Origin: CAYJRR01 sp964372275 [NCBI: uncultured bacterium]
GTDB taxonomy: Bacteria > CAYJRR01
DNA: 38,961 nucleotides
Reading direction: 5' to 3'
NCBI GenBank assembly: GCA_964372275.1
Contig: CAYJRR010000030.1
Span: 1-38,961, forward strand
Shown here piece after piece: positions 31,296-38,961 of this stretch; within the stretch, counting starts at the first letter, position 1; every line of letters starts with the position of its first letter. A program made the position numbers and the translations under genes. A model generated the notes under the pieces. It saw only the letters and a list, made by a program, of their open reading frames with translations, had not been told where the DNA came from and did not search any database.

Positions 31296-31610
31296 CTACT
31301 TCTTCCCGCCGACCACGCGCGCCGCGCCCGCCCCCGCGCGGCCGAGCGGCAGCGCGTCCTCGATGGCGTCGTGCGGCCGCGGAATGACGTGGACGCTGAC
31401 CAGCTCGCCGACGCGTTGGGCTCCCTTGGCCCCGGCCTCGGTGGCGGCCTTCACCGCCGCAACGTCGCCCCTCACGATCGCGGTCACGTAGCCGCCGCCG
31501 ATCTTTTCGTAGCCGATCAGCTCGACCTTCGCGGCCTTCACCATCGCGTCCGAGGCCTCGACCATCGCGGCGAAACCCTTGGTTTCGATCATCCCGAGCG
31601 CTTCTGCCAT
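31296..31610 (-). CDS. BMC-H hexameric shell protein
   Basis: 104 residues, one BMC domain: '[34 protein letters not shown]', pore loop KIGGG (36-40) and '[16 protein letters not shown]', ending '[12 protein letters not shown]'. It is the main facet tile of the shell, and the small Gly-lined pore would pass small polar metabolites. A tail of about 15 Ala/Gly/Arg residues extends past the usual core. The sequence recalls the H. ochraceum BMC-H very strongly. It is the only BMC-H in the window, as in that organism. It follows BMC-T2 after 14 bases. Confidence 0.96.
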   Translation of the reverse strand: MAEALGMIETKGFAAMVEASDAMVKAAKVELIGYEKIGGGYVTAIVRGDVAAVKAATEAGAKGAQRVGELVSVHVIPRPHDAIEDALPLGRAGAGAARVVGGKK

Positions 31611-31624
31611 TGTCGTTCGTCCCT

Positions 31625-32248
31625 CTATTTCTCTTTGCCGGTGAGGTTTTTCAGCGCGTTGACCGCCGCCTCCGCCGCGCTGTCGATCTCGGCCTCGGGG
31701 CCGCCGAGGTAGAGACGGCCGAAGGCGCCGAAGAGCGTGGCGTCGATGAGCGTGACGTCCGCCGCCTTGAGCGCTTCGTTGGCGGCGTAGGCGATGTAGC
31801 CCGCCGGCTCGCACTCCAGGATGAAGAGCGACTGGCCGGCGATCAGCATCGACCCGAAACGGATCCGGTTGATCAGCTGCGTGTGGTACTCCTCGACGCC
31901 GCGGATGATGGTGTTGGAGACGATCCGCGGCTTGATCCGGTCGTGCTCGGTCACCTCGAGCTTTCCGAGGATCGCCTGGCCGGCGGCCACCACCTCGCCC
32001 TGTTCGGCGTGGTGCAGCTCCAAGAGGCCGAAGGCGCGCTCCACGACCATGATCGCGGGGGCCGCCTTGGTCGCCTTGAGCCCCGTGTCGAGCAGGCGGT
32101 TGATCGCCATACCCGGCGCCGTCTCGATGAAGAGCGACGCGTCGTGCGCGACCGGGAGGAAGCCGCGGGCGGTGGTCCCGATGAAGGCCGAGAGCTGTGG
32201 CTGGAGGCTGTCGAGAAAGACGTAGGTGCGCAGGGTTACGTCGGCCAT
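31625..32248 (-). CDS. BMC-T shell protein, Haliangium T2-like (double-stacking type)
   Basis: 207 residues with two BMC domains. '[28 protein letters not shown]' and '[44 protein letters not shown]' belong to the trimer type that, in H. ochraceum, stacks face to face with a large gated pore. This could admit bulky substrates or cofactors. The second half has '[44 protein letters not shown]'. It heads the T2-H-P-ALDH operon. The ATG at 32248 matches the expected N-terminus but has no ribosome binding site, and the promoter ends nine bases before it, implying a leaderless transcript. A third trimer (T3), present elsewhere in H. ochraceum, is not in this window. Confidence 0.94.
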   Translation of the reverse strand: MADVTLRTYVFLDSLQPQLSAFIGTTARGFLPVAHDASLFIETAPGMAINRLLDTGLKATKAAPAIMVVERAFGLLELHHAEQGEVVAAGQAILGKLEVTEHDRIKPRIVSNTIIRGVEEYHTQLINRIRFGSMLIAGQSLFILECEPAGYIAYAANEALKAADVTLIDATLFGAFGRLYLGGPEAEIDSAAEAAVNALKNLTGKEK

Positions 32249-32257
32249 GAAGGGGCG

Positions 32258-32287
32258 ACGCTACCCGCCCGCGCGCGTCGCTGTCAA
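32258..32287 (-). promoter_or_regulatory. Sigma-70-like promoter of the T2-H-P-ALDH operon
   Basis: On the minus strand a perfect TTGACA (complement of 32282-32287) lies 18 bases before TAGCGT (complement of 32258-32263), three of six -10 matches. The -10 ends nine bases before the ATG of BMC-T2, so the mRNA would have almost no 5' leader. The geometry (TTGACA, 18-base spacer) is the same as at cpaB. Confidence 0.55.
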
Positions 32288-32305
32288 CGAGGGGCGGCGC
32301 TCGTT

Positions 32306-32319
32306 GCCCGCCGGCGGGC
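32306..32319. other. Perfect 14-base palindrome upstream of the BMC-T2 promoter
   Basis: GCCCGCCGGCGGGC is a perfect palindrome lying 18 bases upstream of the -35 of the BMC operon and 18 bases after the stop of the gene at 32338. It could be an operator or a U-less terminator stem. GC content makes chance occurrence fairly likely. Confidence 0.35.
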
Positions 32320-32337
32320 CGGAGCGAGTCGATCGGG

Positions 32338-34980
32338 TCACTCCCGGAGCATCTGCGCGAAGCGGGCGGCGACCTCCGGTCGTTCGGTGAGGACGGTGGC
32401 CCAGGCGCCGAGGCAGGCGGCGTAGCGCTCGGCGGACATGCCCGACTGGCGGATCGTCTCGGCGAGGTCGCCGCCGGACATCACCGCCTTCATGAGGCGG
32501 ACGTATTCGCCAAGACTCTTCACCGGCTGGTCGGGGAGGATCGGCTCGGCGTCGAGGGGGAGCCCCGCGGAGGCGGGCGCAGGGGCGGCGGCGGGTGTAG
32601 GGGCGGGTGCGGGTGCGACGGCGTTCGCGAGGCGGTCCTGCACCAGCGCGCGGAGCTGCTCGTCGGCGCGGCGGGCGATCAGGGCGGCGGCTTCGGCTTC
32701 GCGGACGGCCGCGTTCTGCTTTTCGGCCGCGAGGGCGGAGACGGCGGCGCGCCAGCTGGTCGCTTCGGCGCGCGCGCGGGCGCGGATGCGCACGTCGCCG
32801 ACCATTCGCAGCGATTCGTCGATCCGTTCGCAGCTCGACCGGAAGGGGGCGGCGGAGGTCTCCTTCTTCGGGAGCGACGCCAGCAGGTGCGCGTGGAAAT
32901 TTCGCCAGCGGCGCTCGAACCGCTCCAGCGCCTGCGCCAGGCCGGTGTCGGTCGGATTCTGGTTGAAGCGCGGCACGAGGTCCTCGACGAACCGGCCGAG
33001 CGCGCCGAGGCGCTTCACGACGTCGGCGTCGCCGGTCTCGACGGCGTCGAAGAGGCTGTCGGCGAGCGGCGCCGTCTCCTCGGAGCGGATCCGGTCGAGC
33101 ACCCGACCGACGAGCTCGTAGAGCCGGCCGGGGTCGGCGCGGTACTGGACCCGGAACGAGGCCGCGGCGTCGGTCCCCTTGAGCGGCGTCCCCGGGAGGT
33201 CGCGGTCCCGCGCCTCGAGCAGCTCCGACGGGAATCCGGAGAGCGCGACCAGCACCGCATCGCGCTCGTCGATCCGGGTTCGGAAGCGATCCCAGAGCGC
33301 TTCGAAGACCGCGGTTCGCGCCGGCGTCGGATCGATCAGCAGGACGGCGATCCGGGAGGCCAACGTCAGGCGCGCCTCGGTCGCCGACCGGTCCCAGATC
33401 CCCATCAGGATCTGGATGGCGCGGAGGTCGGTCGCGCGACCTCCCGGATTGCACCGGGCGTGGAGCACGAGGAGTGCCCGGAGCGTCGGATCGGCCGTCA
33501 TCTCGTCGGCGACCAGCTCGTCGAGGAGCGCGCCCGCCTCGCGGCTGCGGGCGTTGAGGAGCCACCGCTCGAATCCGGGCCGCATGGCGCAGGCGGCCCT
33601 CTCCTCGGGCCGCAGGCCGCCGATCGCCGACGTCGCGGCCGCGGCGAACTGGGACACCTCGACGTCGTCGCGCGGTCCGGCGGCCGGGTCGGCCGGCGGC
33701 TCGGTCGCCCAGGTGAGGAGGTCGAGCACCCGGTCGAGTCCGAGCGCGCGCGCGCTCCCCATGACGAACCGGCCGAGGAAGGCGCGGCAGGGCTGGTCGA
33801 AGTCGGCGAATCGAGCGTCGCCGCGCAGCCATCGGAACGCGGCCTCGCGGTACGCGTCGTCGGCGCGCAGCGTCCCCTGGAGCAACGCTTCGAGGGTGAC
33901 CACCGGTACCGGGTGTCGAAGTCCGCGCAGAACCGCGATCCGCAGCTCCTCCGGCCCGGAGGCGAGCCACCGGGCCACACGCGGGCTGCGGCGGCGCGCG
34001 AGCGACGTCAGCGCCAGCTCCAGCTTCGGCGAGACCCCTTCGTCGACGACGGCGGCGAGCGTCGCTTCGTGTCCGAGGGCCAGCGCGCAGGAGAACGCCA
34101 GGTCGGGATCGGGCCATTCGAGCCCTTCGCGCAACGGCCCGTCGAGCTCACTCGGATCCTCCGGGTCGGCGAGCGAGCAGGCGGCGGCGGCCCACGGGCG
34201 GAGGAGCGGATCCTCGAGCGCGGGCCGTGCGACGTCGGCGACGCGCCGGAGGTCGTCCGGACCGAGGCGTGGCACGAAGCCGTCGGTCGTGGGCACCTCG
34301 CGCATTCGCCACGAGCCCAGCGCCATCGCCGCCTCCAGCGCCAGGCCGATCGGCTCCGCGGCGTGCAGGCTCTTGCGCGCGGACTCGACGCGAGGCTCGG
34401 TCACGCGCCCCAGGCGGAGAAGCGCGATCGACGCCAAGGCCGCGGTCAGTTCGTCGGGGCTCGAGGCGGCGATCGTCTCCAACAGATCGTCCGCGCCGGG
34501 CGTGAAGGGTCCCTGCGGTCCGCTGCCCGCGAAGGCGAGCGGCTCCTCCCGCAGGGGCAGCGCCTGCATCCAACCGTCTTCAACCACCTCGGCCCATCCG
34601 GGGAGGAGCAGGTAACCTTCGCAGAAGCGCGCCTCCTCCACCCGCACGGCGATCCGGTCGGCCTGCCGCGCGTGGATCGCCGCCAGCGATTCGAGCTGCG
34701 ACGGCGTGAGGGACTGCAGCCGACGCTCGAGCGTCAGGCGGGTGGCGCCGTCGGCCTTCAGCATCCGGGCGACGCCGTACGACGCGGCGGGGACGAGCTT
34801 GCAGCCGCACGAGCGGCAGAAGGTCCCGGTCGACCAGCCGGCGCACCACGGGCAGCGCACCTCCTCGACGAAGGCCCCTCCGCAGGCGACGCAGGGTCCG
34901 GGGCGCCCGGTATCGCCGTCCGCCGGGCCGCTCCCCGTCGGGCTCGCTCCGCACGACTCGCATCGGAAGCGGGAGATCAC
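32338..34980 (-). CDS. Large zinc-ribbon and helical-repeat protein of unknown function
   Basis: 880 residues from GTG 34980, which overlaps the stop of the upstream gene (GTGA). Two zinc ribbons sit at the N-terminus: C7/C10/C30/C33 and C43/C46/C55/C58. The remainder is helical and HEAT-like, without catalytic motifs I can name. The last 65 or so residues ('[15 protein letters not shown]' to '[19 protein letters not shown]') match the end of the upstream protein, so the two share a C-terminal domain. There is no signal peptide or TM helix, so it is cytoplasmic. It is the last gene of a three-gene operon. The open frame extends further upstream without a plausible start, so the GTG with its coupled overlap is preferred. 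Confidence 0.8.
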   Translation of the reverse strand: MISRFRCESCGASPTGSGPADGDTGRPGPCVACGGAFVEEVRCPWCAGWSTGTFCRSCGCKLVPAASYGVARMLKADGATRLTLERRLQSLTPSQLESLAAIHARQADRIAVRVEEARFCEGYLLLPGWAEVVEDGWMQALPLREEPLAFAGSGPQGPFTPGADDLLETIAASSPDELTAALASIALLRLGRVTEPRVESARKSLHAAEPIGLALEAAMALGSWRMREVPTTDGFVPRLGPDDLRRVADVARPALEDPLLRPWAAAACSLADPEDPSELDGPLREGLEWPDPDLAFSCALALGHEATLAAVVDEGVSPKLELALTSLARRRSPRVARWLASGPEELRIAVLRGLRHPVPVVTLEALLQGTLRADDAYREAAFRWLRGDARFADFDQPCRAFLGRFVMGSARALGLDRVLDLLTWATEPPADPAAGPRDDVEVSQFAAAATSAIGGLRPEERAACAMRPGFERWLLNARSREAGALLDELVADEMTADPTLRALLVLHARCNPGGRATDLRAIQILMGIWDRSATEARLTLASRIAVLLIDPTPARTAVFEALWDRFRTRIDERDAVLVALSGFPSELLEARDRDLPGTPLKGTDAAASFRVQYRADPGRLYELVGRVLDRIRSEETAPLADSLFDAVETGDADVVKRLGALGRFVEDLVPRFNQNPTDTGLAQALERFERRWRNFHAHLLASLPKKETSAAPFRSSCERIDESLRMVGDVRIRARARAEATSWRAAVSALAAEKQNAAVREAEAAALIARRADEQLRALVQDRLANAVAPAPAPTPAAAPAPASAGLPLDAEPILPDQPVKSLGEYVRLMKAVMSGGDLAETIRQSGMSAERYAACLGAWATVLTERPEVAARFAQMLRE

Positions 34981-36542
34981 GTCCGCTCCGGTCCCGGCCC
35001 GCGCAGGATCTGGCCCATGCGCACCGCCAGCTCGGGCCGGCTCTTCAGCACCCGTCCCCAGGCCGACATGCACCGGGCGTAGGCCGAGAAGTCCATCCGG
35101 TGCGCGACCAGCAGCTCGTCGACCGATCGGCCGGTGGCGAGATCGTCGAGGAAGGCGAGGTAGCGGCGCAGCGTCGGAAGCGGCTCGGCCGGCAACACCG
35201 ACTCGTCCTCGAGAGGAAGGCCGTCGCGCTCCTGTGCCGCCGCGTCCTTCCGCCGTTCGATCCGATGCGTGTCGTCCTTCGCCGGGGACCGCGGCCGGCC
35301 GGGGTCGGTCGGAGCGTTCGCCCGCGCGCGATCGATCTCCGCCTCGAAGCTCTCCAGGACGACGAGGAGGGCGTCCCGCTGTCCGGGTTGCTCCTGGTAC
35401 CGCTTCCAGAACGCCTCGAAGAAACGGCGGCGGTCGAGCAGGAATCCTCGGCTCCAGCCGGCGGCCAGGGCACGCGCCATGGCCGGTCGGCCTCCTTCGG
35501 AAGCGCGGTCCCAGATCCCGAGCGCCAGGTCGAGCGCCGTCGGCGGCTCCACCACGCCGAGCCGGCCGGCGAGGGCGTGCATCGCGGCGAGCGCCCGGAA
35601 CAGCCCTTCCGCGACGCTCGGACTCGGGTCGGCCGCCCAGTCGTCGAGGACCGACGCCTCCTCGGGCCCATGGGCGGCGAACAGCCACAGCGTGAACTCT
35701 TTTCCGAACAGGCGGGCGCGTTCCTCGGGCCGTGCGCGCTTCAGCAGATGGGTCGCAGCCCGGACGATCGGACGGGTTGTGTCGTCGAAGCGGGGCGGCT
35801 CGCCGTCGACCCACGCCGCGCGCCGCAACGCGGAGAGCGCCTGGCCGGCGTCGATCGAGGCCTCCCGCGCCCGGGCTTCGAGCCAACGCCCCAGGAGGAT
35901 CGTTCGTTCGGGCGGAAGCCGGTCGAGCGTTTCGCGGTCGAACGCGATCTGCAGAAGCTCCCTCCGGACGTCGGCGTCCCCGGGATCGCGGTCGAGCAGG
36001 CGATCGACCTCTGCCGCGCGGTCCTCGCCGGACGGGGGGTTGGCGGCCGGGCGCGCGGCGGACGCCTCCCGCACGGCGATGTCAGGGTGGCGGGAGGCGA
36101 GCGAGTCGACGGTGGCGCGCTGCGCGGTGGTCAACCGGAGATCCGCGATCCGCAGGTAGGCGTCGAGGCGGGTGGTGGGAAGCGGATGGCTGCTCATCTG
36201 ACGGACCAGCCATTCGAACTCCTCGGGATCGGGCGCCCCCCGGAACGGGAGACGGCGGAGCGCCTCGATGAGAAGGGCGGCCCGCTTGGGATTGTCGCGG
36301 GCCACGTCGACCATGCGGCGGAAGGCGATCTCCCCTCCCACGTCGACCCGCGCCACCAGCTCCGGGATGCGTTCGCGGACCCCTTCGGTCTCGAGCGCCA
36401 CCGGCAGCTGCGCGAGGAGGCGCGCAATCTCGTCCTGGCTCACGGTGACGAGCGCCCGATCCCCTCCCGCGCGGAGGCGCTCGGCCAGCTCGCGGATCTC
36501 CCCGTCGGCGGGGCGCACGGCCTGCGGCATCTCGCGGCCCAT
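34977..36542 (-). CDS. Helical-repeat protein sharing its C-terminal domain with the next gene
   Basis: 521 residues, almost entirely predicted helix, with HEAT-like features and no zinc ribbon, signal peptide or TM helix. I recognise no named family. The C-terminal 65 or so residues ('TLRRYLAFLDDLATG' ... 'YARCMSAWGRVLKSRPELAVRMGQILRG') line up with those of the 880-residue protein encoded next, including the invariant-looking 'YA.C..AW..VL..RPE.A.R..Q.L'. A polar Arg/Asp-rich linker precedes this domain. A paralogous origin with loss or gain of the zinc ribbons is likely. The ATG is nine bases after the stop of the gene at 36552. Confidence 0.8.
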   Translation of the reverse strand: MGREMPQAVRPADGEIRELAERLRAGGDRALVTVSQDEIARLLAQLPVALETEGVRERIPELVARVDVGGEIAFRRMVDVARDNPKRAALLIEALRRLPFRGAPDPEEFEWLVRQMSSHPLPTTRLDAYLRIADLRLTTAQRATVDSLASRHPDIAVREASAARPAANPPSGEDRAAEVDRLLDRDPGDADVRRELLQIAFDRETLDRLPPERTILLGRWLEARAREASIDAGQALSALRRAAWVDGEPPRFDDTTRPIVRAATHLLKRARPEERARLFGKEFTLWLFAAHGPEEASVLDDWAADPSPSVAEGLFRALAAMHALAGRLGVVEPPTALDLALGIWDRASEGGRPAMARALAAGWSRGFLLDRRRFFEAFWKRYQEQPGQRDALLVVLESFEAEIDRARANAPTDPGRPRSPAKDDTHRIERRKDAAAQERDGLPLEDESVLPAEPLPTLRRYLAFLDDLATGRSVDELLVAHRMDFSAYARCMSAWGRVLKSRPELAVRMGQILRGPGPERT

Positions 36543-36551
36543 GATCTCAGA

Positions 36552-37070
36552 TCAGAACGACCAGCGCGAGATCCAGCGCTGCGGCGTGAACGGCGGAATC
36601 GGCAACGGCGTGAGCAGCTCCCCTTCGCCGGGGCGCAGCAGCGACCGGAAGTCGAGCTTCTCGCCGGTGCGGTAGTAGTGCTCGAGATAGCGGTAGTCGG
36701 CGTGCCACCAGTCGGAAACCCAGCGGTCGAGGTCGTGGACGCCGACGTCGTGGAGGAGTTGCAGGCTGTATCGGGTGGCGTCCCTCTCGTACACGCGAAT
36801 CTTCCGCAGCTCCTCCTCCCCCTTGCCGATCGCAAGGTCGGCGCCCAGGCGCCGGTACTCCTCGGAGAGGTTCCACTGCACGGTATGGCCGAACAGGTGG
36901 ACGAGCACGAACAGCGCGCTGTCGAGCTCCTGGTCGAAGTCGACCGCGATCGTCATCCCGTCGAAGTCTCCGGTGTTCGGATCGAGGACGTCGGAGATCG
37001 AGACGGGGAGCCCGTACCGGTCTTCGACGTGCTTCTCGACCCGGGCGTACGCGTCGCGGAAGGTGGTCAC
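36552..37070 (-). CDS. ImmA/IrrE-like protein with HLFGH in place of HExxH
   Basis: 172 residues. The stretch 'LFVLVHLFGHTVQWN' (about 53-67) has the geometry of a zincin helix, but the catalytic Glu is Leu (H58-L59-F60-G61-H62). A downstream 'RVYERDATRYSLQLL' (E95) is where IrrE-type peptidases carry their third ligand. It may therefore be a metal-binding pseudo-peptidase or a distant relative. The C-terminal part is rich in Trp, Tyr and His ('WWHADYRYLEHYY'). It is cytoplasmic, with no signal sequence. It is the first gene of the operon with the two helical-repeat genes, suggesting a shared function. Confidence 0.7.
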   Translation of the reverse strand: MTTFRDAYARVEKHVEDRYGLPVSISDVLDPNTGDFDGMTIAVDFDQELDSALFVLVHLFGHTVQWNLSEEYRRLGADLAIGKGEEELRKIRVYERDATRYSLQLLHDVGVHDLDRWVSDWWHADYRYLEHYYRTGEKLDFRSLLRPGEGELLTPLPIPPFTPQRWISRWSF

Positions 37071-37112
37071 GGCCCGGATCCTAGCGCGGCCCCGGCGACC
37101 AAGCTCGATCGG

Positions 37113-38885
37113 TCAGCGGTAGAGGTAGGCGGCTCCGCTGTCGGGCGCGCCATCGCCTGTGTCGAGCGGGTCGACGCCGGTACCCTCCGAGTCCTCCAAG
37201 AAGGCGCCGATCGCCACGACGTCGCCCGAGACGGTCGCCGGAAGGCCGAACCAGTCCCCCGCGCCTGTGTTCGACGCCTTGAGGTAGGCATGCTGGCTCC
37301 AGCTCCCGTCGGTGCGCAGGAAGAGGTAGGCGGCGCCGCTGTCGAGCGAAAGATCGTTCGCCTGGTTCCCGTCGAGGCCGGTGGCATTCGAATCCTCGGC
37401 GTAGCTCCCGACGACGGCGGCATCGCCGGAGATCGAGACCTCGGCGAAGTAGTCCTCGACTCCGGTGTTGGAGGCCTTGAGGTAGGCCTGCTGGATCCAC
37501 GTGGTTCCGGTCCGGACGAAGACGTAGGCGGCGCCGCTGTTGGTGGGCGAGGAATCCCCCTGATCGCCGTTCACACCGGTGGCGCTGGAGTCTTCGAAGT
37601 AGGAGCCGACGATCGCGGTGTTCCCGGAGAGATCGACGCTGACTCCGAACTGATCGCTCCCGCCCGTGTTGGACGGCTTCAGGTAGGCCTCCTGGATCCA
37701 CGCGGTGCCGGAGCGCACGAAGACGAAGGCCGCACCGGACTCCGGAGCGGTCTCGTTCGCGGCGGAGTTGACGCCGATCGTGCCCGAGTCTTCGCCCCAG
37801 GCCCCGACCAGTGTGGTCTCTCCGGAAACAGCGACGCCGAAGCCGAAGTGGTCCCCGGCATCCGGATCGGGCGCCTTGAGATAGGCCTGTTGGAGCCAAG
37901 CGGTTCCGTTCCGTACGAAGACGTACGCCGCGCCGGCCTCGGCGGCCGAGTTGTCGGATTGGGCGGAAGGGTTCGCCGCCGGGAGTCCGGAATCCTCTCC
38001 CGGAGCGCCGATGACGACGACATCGCCCGAGACGCCGACGCTGCCGAGGTCTCCGAACACGTCGTCGATCCCCGGATTCGACGCCTTCAGATACGCCTGC
38101 TGCGTCCAGACGCCGCCGGTCCGGACGAAGACGTAGGCGGCGCCGCTGTTCGAGAGCCCGTCGTTCGTCTGATCGCCGTCGACGCCCGACGACCCGGAGT
38201 CTTCGTAGAGGGACCCGACGACGATCGTTTCATCGTCGATTGCGACGCTCTGCCCGAACTGATCGCCGGCTTCCGCGTTCGACGCCTTGAGCAGCGCCGT
38301 CTGGCTCCAGACGCCTTCCCGGCGCTCGAAGACGTAGACCGCGCCGCTGTCCTGCGCCGTCGTGTCTTCGAGCGGGGTGCCGACGGCCATCGTATCGCCG
38401 GAGACGGCGACGCTGAAACCGAACAGGTCGCCGTTGCCGGGGTTGGAGGCCTTGAAGAATACCGGCGAGGGCCGCAGCTCGGCCGCCCGGGTCACGGTGA
38501 TTTCGTAGGTCTGCGACGTCCCCCCCCGGCCCTTCACCACGACCGCGACGACGTTCGGGCCTGGCGCCAACGGGATCGGTTCCGACGCGATCCCCGAGAC
38601 CTCGCCCGATTCCTGGACCCGGAGCGTGGCGGACGACGATTCGGTGACGGCGAGAATCCGTACCGAAGTGGCGAACGGACCGACCGAGGCGGTGTACTCG
38701 GTCGTCGCCGGATCGAACGGTGGGACAAGCGCTTCGGAAGGGTTCACCAGGCGCAAGGCGGCGAGCCTCGTCGACACCAGATCGGCATCCCCTTGCCGCT
38801 TGCAGCCGGCCGCGATCGCCGCGAGGGCGCCCGCGGCGGCGAGGGAACGGACGACCGAGAGTCGGGCGGTCGGGCTGGGATCCAC
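37113..38885 (-). CDS. FG-GAP seven-repeat lipoprotein with N-terminal beta-sandwich domain
   Basis: 590 residues starting at GTG. A signal peptide with lipobox-like 'AIAAGC' (C28) predicts a lipoprotein. Residues about 40-130 ('LVPPFDPATTEYTASVG', ending 'TYEITVTRA') resemble the cadherin-like beta-sandwich domain often found at the N-terminus of such proteins. Seven repeats of about 60 residues follow, each with 'AS(N/D)...DxFG..V..SG....VG...EDS' and 'SGAAYVFVR....W.QQAYLKAS'. Seven FG-GAP repeats would form a seven-bladed propeller. It is probably displayed on the cell surface for adhesion or binding. It stands between the helical-repeat operon and another minus-strand gene. Confidence 0.88.
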   Translation of the reverse strand: MDPSPTARLSVVRSLAAAGALAAIAAGCKRQGDADLVSTRLAALRLVNPSEALVPPFDPATTEYTASVGPFATSVRILAVTESSSATLRVQESGEVSGIASEPIPLAPGPNVVAVVVKGRGGTSQTYEITVTRAAELRPSPVFFKASNPGNGDLFGFSVAVSGDTMAVGTPLEDTTAQDSGAVYVFERREGVWSQTALLKASNAEAGDQFGQSVAIDDETIVVGSLYEDSGSSGVDGDQTNDGLSNSGAAYVFVRTGGVWTQQAYLKASNPGIDDVFGDLGSVGVSGDVVVIGAPGEDSGLPAANPSAQSDNSAAEAGAAYVFVRNGTAWLQQAYLKAPDPDAGDHFGFGVAVSGETTLVGAWGEDSGTIGVNSAANETAPESGAAFVFVRSGTAWIQEAYLKPSNTGGSDQFGVSVDLSGNTAIVGSYFEDSSATGVNGDQGDSSPTNSGAAYVFVRTGTTWIQQAYLKASNTGVEDYFAEVSISGDAAVVGSYAEDSNATGLDGNQANDLSLDSGAAYLFLRTDGSWSQHAYLKASNTGAGDWFGLPATVSGDVVAIGAFLEDSEGTGVDPLDTGDGAPDSGAAYLYR

Positions 38886-38901
38886 GTCGCGATGATACCG
38901 C

Positions 38902-38961
38902 TCAAGCGATCCGGGCGTCGGCGAGGGCGAGCGATTCGTCGAGCGCGGCGATGGCGAGGTC
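38902..38961 (-). CDS. C-terminal end of an unidentified gene, cut by the window edge
   Basis: Reading the minus strand from the window edge, 19 codons encode DLAIAALDESLALADARIA followed by a TGA at 38902-38904. The sequence is coding-like (helical, Ala/Leu-rich) and ends 16 bases before the start of the FG-GAP gene, suggesting an upstream operon partner. It is too short to identify. Confidence 0.45.
   Translation of the reverse strand, partial: DLAIAALDESLALADARIA

Noticed and set aside
25183-32248. A carboxysome or a PVM-type fucose/rhamnose compartment
   Set aside because: There is no Rubisco or carbonic anhydrase. The shell set with T1- and T2-like trimers resembles the Haliangium type more than the PVM type, although the two share an aldolase plus aldehyde dehydrogenase core.
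32261-34117. A 618-codon frame on the minus strand overlapping the zinc-ribbon protein in another frame
   Set aside because: It is a low-complexity Arg/Ala/Pro translation typical of a shadow frame; the zinc-ribbon protein frame has sensible composition and a homologous C-terminal domain.
1-38961. CRISPR array, insertion sequences, integrase/attachment sites, rRNA or tRNA genes
   Set aside because: I saw no spaced direct repeats, transposase or integrase motifs, terminal inverted repeats or tRNA-like cloverleafs on reading through; a covariance-model and repeat search would be needed to exclude small ones.

Overview
The window is very GC-rich and every gene I could resolve is bacterial. Three things point to a myxobacterium or close relative (Myxococcota): a Cys-plus-TM-plus-Arg C-terminal tail of the MYXO-CTERM type on a secreted protein (23442-25016), a microcompartment shell set whose proteins look very like those I remember from Haliangium ochraceum, and a Ser/Thr kinase with FHA proteins beside a Tad pilus cluster. 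I ran no search, so the placement is inference from motifs and recall.

Region 1 (1-1338): the C-terminally truncated start of a YfhO-like membrane protein, divergent from what follows.

Region 2 (1474-21390): a complete-looking tight-adherence (Tad/Flp) pilus locus. It holds the platform proteins TadC and, 19 kb away, TadB; a fused TadZ-like/TadA (CpaF) ATPase; the secretin CpaC/RcpA; CpaB; a TadV/CpaA prepilin peptidase; two TadE-like minor pilins and a TadG-like protein; and five Flp-type pilins. Interleaved are a DUF192 gene, three membrane FHA proteins carrying four FHA domains, a tail-anchored Ser/Thr kinase and an alkaline-phosphatase-superfamily membrane hydrolase. Two pilin genes share a -24/-12 (sigma-54) promoter and matching elements about 75 and 100 bases further upstream, so pilin expression appears to be under enhancer-dependent control. 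The cpaB-cpaC-tadZA-tadB block has its own sigma-70-like promoter.

Region 3 (21450-25016): housekeeping and envelope genes: ttcA (tRNA 2-thiocytidine), a zinc-amidase/YkuD-like fusion, and a secreted metalloprotease-like PKD protein ending at a clear intrinsic terminator.

Region 4 (25183-32248): a bacterial microcompartment (BMC) locus in two operons on the minus strand. The first is BMC-T2, BMC-H, BMC-P, CoA-acylating aldehyde dehydrogenase. The second is BMC-T1, BMC-P, BMC-P, class II aldolase. Both enzymes carry terminal amphipathic helices that look like encapsulation peptides. This suggests a shell in which the aldolase makes an aldehyde that the dehydrogenase converts to acyl-CoA. Two unrecognised genes, a histidine-rich membrane protein and a secreted Ala-rich protein, lie between the operons.

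Region 5 (32338-38961): a three-gene minus-strand operon of unknown function (an IrrE-like protein lacking the catalytic Glu, and two helical-repeat proteins sharing a C-terminal domain), a seven-repeat FG-GAP lipoprotein, and the last 19 codons of another gene. I see no rRNA, tRNA, CRISPR array or insertion sequence, and no gene-free stretch longer than 300 bases.
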